Shown in pieces: positions 56,372-64,000 of a DNA stretch of 64,000 bases. This DNA is from Coniferiporia sulphurascens (taxonomy: Eukaryota > Basidiomycota > Agaricomycetes > Hymenochaetales > Hymenochaetaceae). Position 1 is the first letter of the stretch, and every line of letters starts with the position of its first letter. The stretch spans positions 1,488,001-1,552,000 of the forward strand of contig NBBA01000008.1 in assembly GCA_002794785.1 (NCBI GenBank), written 5' to 3'. The notes under the pieces are model-generated. The model worked only from the letters and a program-made list of their open reading frames with translations. It ran no database searches and was not told the DNA's origin. Both the position numbers and the translations under genes were made by a program.

Positions 56372-59300
56372 TCACTGAGTAGAGGAAAAGGGGGGAAGCA
56401 TACCTGAAAGCTCCAAGAGAGCTGGGTCCAGGTCCTGGGGTCAGGGTCCAAGCATACGACTCATGTAATCCCGGAGGAGGTCCAAGTCCATATCTTCGTC
56501 GGTAGGGTGCCCCTCTAGTTCCATCACAGCGAAGGCCAAGCGGATGGTGGCAGAGGTGCGGTCAGAGAGGCGGTTCAAGTGCCCAGTCAATTTCAGCCAG
56601 CAGCGCAGAACCTGGAGACGGTTTTCATCGGCCCACTCAGTGTGGTGGGTTGGAAGTGGGTCATGGGGGGGCCAGACCTTTCGGATCCATGGCCGGAATG
56701 TACGGCACCCGCCCAGGACATGAGCGGTGGATTGGGCTGGCCAGGGGGGGTGGTTGTGCCACCTGCAGTGTGAGATCATGCTGTGTCTGTGCTGGTAGAC
56801 TGAGTCGAAGCTCAGCCAGTAGCCCCCATAGGGACCGGCACGACAGAGGACCTGGGCAACTGCCGAGAGCTCATGGTGGGGATGGTCGACCGACTGGTTG
56901 AGTAACTTTCGTGGTCTGCAGGAGGGGACGCCGTTGACAGCCAAGTACTTGTCGGCTGTCGAGGCCAGGGGGCGGGCGAGAGAGAGAGACCATCATTCCA
57001 TTAGAGTTTTGATGGCGGCCTCCTTCAGAGCAGAGGTAGAGGGAACGAGGGAGGACAGGGGGAGATTCGTCGTGAACTTGGCCTCATGGTTGGCCCATTC
57101 ATTCCCTGGTATGTCAGAGTGACCCAAACACCATATGAAATGCACGGAAAGTTCCGGATACGAGTCCAGGAGAGTCTGGACCCCAGCCTTCCATTGGTGA
57201 AGGAGATGGGCGCCTGGGACTGGCGCCCATGTGCAGATAAGGTGGATTGCCATCAGCGAATCTGACAGAAAGAAGATGTCAGATGCGACAGGCAGTAGTT
57301 CCCGGAGGTGGTGTGTGGCCCACGTAGGCACAGAGGTGAGGGAGAAAATCTCCATGTCCATTGCTGTAGCACAAGTAGGGGAGGCGAGTCGGTGCACTTT
57401 TAGGTGGGTGAGGCCCATCATGGCGCAGACAGCAGAACCAGACTTCGACCCTATGCGAGAGCCATCGGTGAAGACCTGGAGATGGGGGAGGGTGCTCAGG
57501 GAGCACGCGGCCTCCACAAATTGTTCATGGGTGTCCTTGCTAACCAGAGTGATAGGAGAGGCAAAAGATACTCGGCCATCTGTAAATGCCAGAGGATCCG
57601 TCCATAGGGGATGAGTGTATGCAGGAACCGGTTGAACCTGGGGGACCCAGACCTGCAGAGAAGTGGAGAAGGGGCAGTTAGCTACAGTTTTATAATAACA
57701 TTTTCTACCGACAGAGTGCGGGGTGCGCCAGAGACACAGAGCATGAAGGGTCTTTGCGTATTCAAAATAATAGGAGAGAGGGGGGAGGGAACAAAGGAAA
57801 TTTGTAGAGAAAGGAGAGGCGCCTTTATAGATGCCAAGAATCCATCTGCATGCCATGTTTTGCACGGCCTGCAGGCGGCTTACTAAGGTTTTTTGGCGCT
57901 GCCCATGATACCAGACCGGCGCCCCCCATGTAAGGACAGAGCAGATGCAGGCAATGTATAGGCAGTGGAGGAGGAGGGCCGAGATGCCGCGTTCGGTGTT
58001 GCCGAGGATGCGGAGGGCAGCGAGGGTGGAGAGGCCTTTGGAGCGCATTCACTCGACATGGGCCTTGAAGGTGAGGGCGGGGTCCCACCAAATCCCCAGC
58101 CAGTGGAGGGGGATAGAGGGTCGGATGAGCGTGGTTGGGTCGACCTGAACCCCGGCTGAGTCCCAGTTGGTGTATGCTGAGGAACATCGCCTGGGCGGGT
58201 GGAAGTGTAGGCACTCTGTCTTGGCAGCCTCGATGTTGAGACCGATGTCGCCGAAGAGAGCGTCGAGTTGTTGGTAGGCGGTGGCGAGTTGTTGGCAGTT
58301 GGCTGCCACGCTGGGGCCGATGCACACAAGGAGGTGATTGTCCACATATGCGAGGGTGGTGGTGCCGGTTTGGTGGAATTTCCGGAGGACCACGCCCACA
58401 AATATGGTGGACAGGATAGGGGATACTGGCGATCCCTGAGGGGTGCCGAGATCGGGTTTATGGGCGGTTGGGAGGGTGGTGCCATCAAAAGCGATGGTGA
58501 CCTGCCGATCCATCATGAAGGACAGACACCAGTCTGCCATATCGGGCAGGCACTGGAGGTCCAGCAGTTGTCGGTGGAGGAGTTGCAGGTGAACTGAGTC
58601 GAAGAAACCCTGTATGTTGACCATGAGGACCGAACATACAAGGCCCTCTGCATGGGCACGTTCTGCAATCTGTAGGAGGTGCTGGGCAGCATCGTAGACT
58701 GAGTGTCCCTGATGCCCCCCATATTGGTTAGGTGGCAACCAGTCCCATGTGTTAGCAAGGAACTGGAGCCGGTTAGCTATGATCTTTTTGAGGAGTTTCC
58801 CTAAGGTCTCCTTGAGGGTGATGGGCCAATAAGATCTCAGCGAGAATGGGTCCTTCTTGTTAGGCTTCCACAGCATTACCACTTTTGCTGCCTGCCAGCA
58901 CTTGGGATGGTGTCCCATGTGCAGGCAGTCGTTGAAAAGGGTAAGTATCTCTTTGGGGTAGGCATCTACCACCCATTTGAGTGGGCAATAGCCGATCCCT
59001 GAGAGGCCTGGGGCCGACAAGTTGGAGGTGTCGGCCAGTGCCCCCGTGAGCTCCGTGAGGAGAATGGGTGGGGCAGCTGGTTGGGGTGGTGGTGGTGGGG
59101 TGACGACCACTACCAGGGGCGGGGGGGGCATGAAGAAGGTCGTGCAGAAGAGCTCACCTTTCTCATTGTCCGATTGGGTGAAGGTGCCATCGCCCTTTTT
59201 TAACGATGGTATGGGTGTGGGTCGGTTGCCCAGGCCACGTTTGGCCCAGCTCCAGATGTTGGAGGTGTCCGCGGAGTCGGCTTGGTCGGCATAGAAATGC

Positions 59301-60379
59301 CGCTTGGCCGCTCGTACGCCACGTTTGAATGCACAGCGGGCTGCTGATCGCTGAAGGGGGGTGGTAGCCATTGATATTGCCTGGAGGAGCGATTTGCATG
59401 TCGGGGTCCACCAGGGGACCTCGGTTTTGCATGGCTTGGCGAGCCGGGTGAAGGGGGCGAGGGCGGCGATCATGGAGTCGACCACTGCCTGCACTTTGAT
59501 GTCTAGGGTGGTGGTGTCGCCCACTGGGAGGCGGAAAGTGATTTCGAGTAATGGGAAGGCAATATTGATCCACGTTTCTCTGTCGTCCGGGAGAAGCCAG
59601 CATGTTTTCGTGACAGGAGGTGGGGGTCGAGACGGCAAGGACCAGCGTAGCATAGCATGGTCGGACAGTGGGGAGGTGGTTGACGAGCCCGAGTCTATGA
59701 TGGAGTCGGGGTTGATGGCAGGTGGGGCCCAGATCATGTCAATAGGGCACCGCCGATGATTGTCGACGGGCCATGAGTCAGAGTCCGGGAGGTGAGCTGG
59801 CGCGAGGCCGTGCTCTCGGAAGAAGTCATCGAGGGGTTGCGCCCTCAAATCCTCCTGCCGAGTGGCGAGGAGTTCGGACCATGAGTGGTGGCGATGGTTG
59901 AAGTCACCTGCCACTAGGAGGGTGGAGGCCAAGGCTGGCGGGATCGTATAGAGGAACGACTCACCTGGGTATTGTGGGGTGGTGGTGGTGTGGTCCAGCG
60001 CATGCATCCCATAGAAGTTGCACAGGCGGATCATCAGATGGGATCGGATTTCAATAGTGAGGACATCGGTGCCGGATGAGGCGGCCCTGAGGACAGACCA
60101 TGAGGTGGCGGGGATGGCATGGGAAACATAGGTGACCACCCGGGGCCGAGTGACTGGGGGTAGGACTGCTATGTACCCGGGAAGGGAGGGTATGTTGAGG
60201 ACCGGTGATCCGGTGGGGTCAGTAAGGGATGGTTGGAGGCCGATTTGGTACCAGGGGGGTTCCTGAATCAAAATGACAGTGGGTGGGGATGGGTCAGTAG
60301 TGAGGATCGGGACGAGAGAATGGACGGCGGCCAAGGAGCAGGCGGCATTCCACTGAAGAATAGAGATGTCTCTATTCAT
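56372..60379 (-). pseudogene. LINE-A ORF2 of A-XI, full length with three TGA stops
   Basis: About 1,336 codons, no frameshift seen. MNRDISILQWNAACSL at 60379 (ATGA overlap). Endonuclease: QEPPWYQIG, VAGDFNHRHHSW, CPIDMIWAPP and SDHAMLRWSLP, all intact. RT: ITLKETLGKLLKKIIANRL, FFDSVHL, GTPQGSPVSPILSTIFVG; the active site near 58340 is LAYVDNHLL (YVDN, second Asp lost). TGA at 58049-58051 (HVE*MRSKG). RNase H: VFTDGSRIGSKSGSAVC, MDMEIFSL, FLSDSLMAIHL. TGA at 56993-56995 (ME*WSL) and at about 56441 (MLGP*). All three TGAs fit CGA/CGC-to-TGA-type changes. It is the best template in the window for the family protein. Confidence 0.92.
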
Positions 60380-62035
60380 TGGTCCTCCATGTGGTCGTCA
60401 TCGGGTCCGTCAATGGCCGCCTCGATTTGGCGGAAATGCCGTTTCTTGGGGCATTGAGGTAGGGTGGCGGGGTGGTCGCCTTTGCAGTTTGTGCAGTAGC
60501 GAGGGTGAGGGCAGTGGTCGCCCTCGACGGCTTCGGAAGCGCAGGATGCGCACGACTTACAGTGGTTGCGAGTAAGGTGTCCTCCCCCGCAGTCAGCGCA
60601 GCAGGGCTGGGCACGGCAACCCCTCGTTCCGTGGCCGAGGCCCTGGCAGTGCTCGCATTGTGTGAGGCTGGGGCGGTAAGGTGGGACTGAGAGGGAGAGG
60701 GCAGAGCCGAACAGCCATACACATGGGCACTTGAGGAGTTGCGCCCTGATGGATCCATCAGGGTCGGAGAAGGAGAACGCCATGGGGCACTTCTGGAGGG
60801 TCTGGAGGTGCTCTTCAGTGGCAGCGAAGTGGGGGTCGACTACGAAGTCGAGGGGGCGGAGCAACAGATTGTTCCGAATTTTGGCCATGAGGGCCTTGGG
60901 GGATATGGTGTGGCCATTCTGGCCGAAGAGGTAGTCCACGCAGGGCACCATGGAGATGTGGAGGGCGGACTGAGGGCGAACATGGATGGGGGTGAGCATG
61001 TACTGCTCGGGGATCTTGTCAACCGGGACCGAGAGGCAGTGCTTGCACATGTGGGCCGCAAAGGCTGTGGAGTGTCAATCGATGATCGTGTCCGTGGCCA
61101 GGGAGGCAGAGGCGGGGCGCTTGGTGAAGGAGGTCACAAGGTTCCCCTTTATGTTGAAAGAGGAGGCCAAAACCATGACCTGGTCAGCAGTGGGAAGGGA
61201 GGAGAAAAACTCACGAGCTGTGGTGGTGAGGCACATAGCTGGGAGCTGTATCTCGGATTTAAGCGAAATCACCAGGAGGAGGACCAGGGTGGGGTCCTTG
61301 GCATACATCGGGGGCGGGGGTGGGACTTGACGTTGCTTTTTCTTCTTCTTGTGGGTCACTGTCATGAAGACAGCGCCTGGAGTGGGTGCAGCGGGGTTGG
61401 GGTTGGAGGCGGTGGGTGGGGCCAGGGCAGCTGCCACCTGGGTGTAAGATGTTGGTGCCGTGGCAATGGCAGCCTGGGGGGTGGTGGTGGGGGCCTGGGC
61501 CTTCTGGGCCGGTGGGGCGCGGGGGGCAGGCCGGTTGACAAGGGTTGAGACCTGTTGGGAAATGGAGGCGACCTCTGTGGAGAGCTGCTTACCAATGTTA
61601 GTCAGCGCGGCCACATCGGGCGAGACGTTAGCGGTTCCGGGGGTCCTGGTCTGGGCAGAGGGTTGGGGGGCGGTGGCCGGGGTCCTTTGATGGGGGGGGG
61701 CTGGGGCGAAGGGTGCTGGGAGGGAGGCTTCCGCCCCCTTCCTGGCAAAGTTATAGGCCATCTCCATGTTGCGGGAGACGATGTGCTGGGGGTCCTTCTC
61801 GTCCCTAATGATGCGGCGATGGTTTGTTGAAGGTTCCAGAGGAGGTCCCCTACAAACTGGGCGGCGGCTGTGTCGGTCTTGGCGATGTTGGTGCGAAGGT
61901 CTTCCGGTTGAAGTCCTCCAAGGCATGGGAGATGGAGTACATGAAGCCTGCTGTGTGCAGCTCGAACTGGTCTCGAGGGTGGGGGCATGGGGTGTGCGGG
62001 GAGAGGGTCCCTGCGGAGCGCTTGTGGGTGAGTGG
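60376..62035 (-). pseudogene. LINE-A ORF1 of A-XI, N-terminus missing
   Basis: The fragment begins near THKRSAGTLSPHTPCP, has a shift at about 61850, then IIRDEKDPQHIVSRNMEMAY, a Pro/Ala-rich region, KKKKKQRQ, MYAKDPTLVLLLVISLK and IID* (TGA at 61075, Arg in relatives). The last 224 codons (61050-60376) are open: SMVPCVDYLFGQ, DFVVDPHFAA and the knuckles CEHCQGLGHGTRGC, CADCGGGHLTRNHCKSC and CTNCKGDHPATLPQC. It ends in the ATGA at 60376-60379. Confidence 0.88.
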
Positions 62036-62233
62036 ATCTTCTCTCTCACTAAATAGGGACTCTCCACACTTCGGCACCCTTCGGGAGCAGAGCCCCTGCC
62101 CAGTTTTGTGTGATGCGCAATGATGGGTGCCTCTGTTGTTATGTAGTTAGGGCCCCCCCTTCGGGGGGGCAGCTTGTAATTATGTAATACTGCAGGAATA
62201 ATAAAAATAAAAAATAAAAATAATAAAAAAAAG
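62036..62233 (+). mobile_element. LINE-A 3' UTR of X-II, right part, with tail
   Basis: It resumes after A-XI with the second TSD copy. It contains AAATAGGGACTC, GCCCAGTTTTGTGTG, the hairpin 62152-62170 (C7-TTC-G7) and a tail GGAATAATAAAAATAAAA..AAAAAAAAG ending at 62233. It then joins ORF1 of A-XII. Confidence 0.85.
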
Positions 62234-62652
62234 ACAGGTGCCCCATGGCATTCTCCTTCTCCAACCCCAACGGATCCATCTGAGCACAGCTCCTCAAGCG
62301 CCCGCAAGTATGGATGTTCAGCGCCTCCCTCTCCCTTTCGGTCCCCCCCTTCTGCCCCAGTCTCACCCAATGTGAGTGCTGCCAGGGCCTAGGACACGGA
62401 ACGAAAGGATGCCGAGCCCAGCCCTGTTGCACCGAATGTGGAGGAGGTCACCTCTCCCACAATCACCATAAGTCATGCACACACTGTGCCACTGAAGCCT
62501 TCAAGGGCAAACACTGCCCTCACCCTCGCTACTGCACAAACTGCAAGGGCGACCATCCCGCCACCTACCCTCAGTGCCCCAAGAAACGGCGATACCGCCA
62601 GATCGAGGCCGCCATTGAAGGACCTGAAGATGAAACAATGGAGGACTCATGA
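62234..62652 (+). pseudogene. LINE-A ORF1 C-terminal fragment of A-XII
   Basis: Starts CPMAFSFSNPNGSI, then a TGA at 62281 (Arg codon in relatives), then open to the end: SASLSLSVPPFCPSLTQ and the knuckles CECCQGLGHGTKGC, CTECGGGHLSHNHHKSC, CTHC and CTNCKGDHPATYPQC. It ends in the ATGA at 62649-62652, which also starts ORF2. Confidence 0.85.
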
Positions 62653-63928
62653 ATAGAGACATCTCTATTCTCCAGTGGAATGCCACCCACTCCCTAGCCG
62701 CGGTCCATTCCCTCATTCTGATCCTTACCACTGACCCATCCCCACCCACCATCATTTTAATCCAGGAACCACCCTGGTACCAAATCGGCCTCCAGCCCTC
62801 CCTCACTGATCCCACCAGCACTCCGGTCCTCAACGTCCCATCCCTCCTGGGATACACTGCGGTCCTCCCCCCCGCCACCTGGCCGAGGGTCGTCACCTAC
62901 ATATCCCAAGCCATCCCCTCTACTCAATGGTCCATCCTTGGAGCCGCATCCTTTGGCACTGACGTCCTCACCATTGAAATCTGCTCACACCTGATGATCC
63001 ACCTGTGCAATTACTATGGTATGCATGCACCGGACTGCACCACCACCACCCCCCTCTACCCAGGTGAGTCGTTCCTCTTTACAATCCCACTGGCACTGGC
63101 CTCTACGCTACTTGTGGCCAGCGACTTCAACCGTTGCCACCATTCGTGGTCTGAACTCCTCGCCTCACAGCAGGAGGACCTGAGGGCGCAACCCCTCGAT
63201 GACTTCTTCTGGGAGCATGGCCTTACGCCAGCCCACCTCCTGGACTCTGACTCATGGCCCATTGACAACCGTCAGCGGTGTCCAATTGACATGATCTGGT
63301 CCCCCCCCACAATCAACCCTGACACAATAATAGATTTGGGCTCCTCAACCACCTCCCCACTGTCCGACCATGCCATGCTGCGCTGGTCCCTGCCGTCTTG
63401 GCCTCTGCCCCCTGTCATCAAAACACGCTGGTTACTCCCGGCAGACAGGGAGGAATGGTCTGAGATCGCCTTTCCCCTACTTGAAGCCGCCTTCTCACTG
63501 CCAGTGGTCAACACCCTCGCCCTCAACAAGAAGTCACAGGCAGTGGTTGACTCTATGATCGCTGCCCTCACTCCCTTCACCAGGCTTGCAAAGCCATCCA
63601 AGTCCGAAGTCCCCTGGTGGACCCCGACATGTAAGTCGCTCCTCCAGGCGATCTCGACAGCCACCACCCCCCTTCAGCGATCAGCAGCCCACCACGCATT
63701 CAAGTGCGGGGTACGAGCGGCCAAACGGCACTACTGTGCCGAACAGGCTGACCAAGCTGATGCCTCCAACATCTGGAGCTGGGCCAAGCATGGCCTGGGC
63801 AACCGACCTACCCCAATCCCCTCGCTCAAGAAGCGGGATGGCACCTTCACCCAATCAGACAATGAGAAAGGTGAGCTCTTTCGCACCACTTTCTTTATGC
63901 CCCCCCCTCCCCAACCAGTGGCCGACAC
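62649..63928 (+). pseudogene. LINE-A ORF2 endonuclease of A-XII, intact but truncated
   Basis: MNRDISILQWNATHSLAAVH starts at 62649 and the frame is open for about 427 codons to the insertion at 63928. APE landmarks: ILQWNA, QEPPWYQIG, VASDFNRCHHSW (relatives have AGDFN), CPIDMIWSPP, SDHAMLRW. The linker to the RT follows (VPWWTPTCKSLL, TTPLQRSAAHHAFK, NIWSWAKHGLGNRPTPIPSL, FTQSDNEKGELFRTTFF). No stop codon in this part, so it is one of the youngest pieces. RT and RNase H are beyond A-XIII or absent. Confidence 0.88.
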
Positions 63929-64000
63929 TTTTTATTATTATTATTATTATTATTCCTGCAGTACTACATAATTACAAGCTGCCCCCCCGAAGGGGGGGCC
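63929..64000 (-). mobile_element. LINE-A copy A-XIII, 3' end only, continues past window
   Basis: A run of TTA repeats (tail), CCTGCAG and the hairpin at 63981-63999 (C7-GAA-G7 on the plus strand) mark the 3' end of a minus-strand LINE-A inserted in ORF2 of A-XII. Confidence 0.92.

Larger units (their letters stand above)
56052..62035 (-). mobile_element. LINE-A copy A-XI, nearly full length (6.0 kb), 14-bp TSD
   Basis: It is flanked by ATCTTCTCTCCCAC (56038-56051) and ATCTTCTCTCTCAC (62036-62049), one mismatch. Tail of seven AAT units; 3' UTR 56052-56371 with hairpin 56105-56123, no gene. ORF2 is complete in length and ORF1 lacks roughly its first 100-130 codons because of 5' truncation. 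It splits the LINE-A 3' UTR of X-II. Confidence 0.93.
62234..63928 (+). mobile_element. LINE-A copy A-XII, internal part
   Basis: Plus-strand ORF1 C-terminal quarter, complete endonuclease and start of the RT. Its left end is the tail of X-II; its right end (63928, GCCGACAC) is the tail of A-XIII. The missing first part of ORF1 is not found elsewhere in the window. Confidence 0.85.

Noticed and set aside
54560..62250. A TSD for X-II as one clean insertion
   Set aside because: Left flank (ACTCATCCCCC, A-VIII RT) and right flank (ACAGGTGCCCC, A-XII ORF1) come from different element regions; no duplication is seen.

Overview
The window is a eukaryotic, almost certainly fungal (basidiomycete-type) transposon graveyard. 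No host housekeeping gene, rRNA or tRNA was recognised. About 90% of it is derived from two related families of GC-rich non-LTR retrotransposons with an APE endonuclease, a reverse transcriptase and an RNase H domain (Tad1/I-like), here called LINE-A and LINE-B. They are inserted into each other on both strands. A complete copy is about 6.4 kb: a short 5' leader, ORF1 (about 675 codons, CCHC knuckles), ORF2 (about 1,335 codons) starting in an ATGA overlap with the ORF1 stop, a 3' UTR of about 330 nt with a C-run/G-run hairpin, and an A/T-rich tail made of short repeats. Almost every copy is broken by stops, frameshifts or later insertions, but several are only lightly damaged.

Layout. 1-810: a zinc-knuckle (Gag-like) frame running off the window edge, and an AT-rich LTR-like remnant. 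811-7533: LINE-B copy B-I (-), carrying a 425-bp solo LTR. 7534-18408: LINE-A copy A-I (+), split by three minus-strand LINE-A insertions (A-II, A-III, A-IV) with readable target-site duplications (TSDs). 18409-20053: A-V (-), with a 298-bp LINE-B scrap inside. 20054-27545: A-VI (+), whose ORF1 is split by X-I, a chimera of a non-coding 'element X' fused to a LINE-B 3' end. 27546-30366: an AT-rich 1.35-kb LTR containing its own ORF (LTR-c), then low-copy sequence ending in CTATATAGTG repeats. 30367-33488: A-VII (-). 33489-37254 and 52246-54578: A-VIII (+). Nested in A-VIII are A-X (+), A-IX (-) inside A-X, and two LINE-B copies (B-III -, B-IV +) inside A-IX. The two LINE-B copies form an inverted repeat of about 4.9 kb per arm, and the segment between them has been flipped. 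54579-62233: X-II, a second element X with a LINE-A tail, interrupted by the nearly complete A-XI (-). 62234-63928: A-XII (+). 63929-64000: the start of another minus-strand LINE-A.

Five copies of a 560-bp solo LTR (LTR-a), all on the plus strand, are scattered through the nest. Four keep perfect 5-bp TSDs. The fifth (37255-37814) has mismatched flanks and marks a deletion by LTR-LTR recombination. Stop codons and active-site losses look like C-to-T/G-to-A decay (CGA to TGA, YVDD to YVDN or YVNN), as expected for methylated or RIP-like silenced repeats. The most interesting items are element X, which appears with two different LINE tails and has a hairpin with paired base changes; the flipped palindrome; a 5'-terminal motif shared by LINE-A, LINE-B, X and the LTR-c leader; and the ORF-bearing LTR-c.
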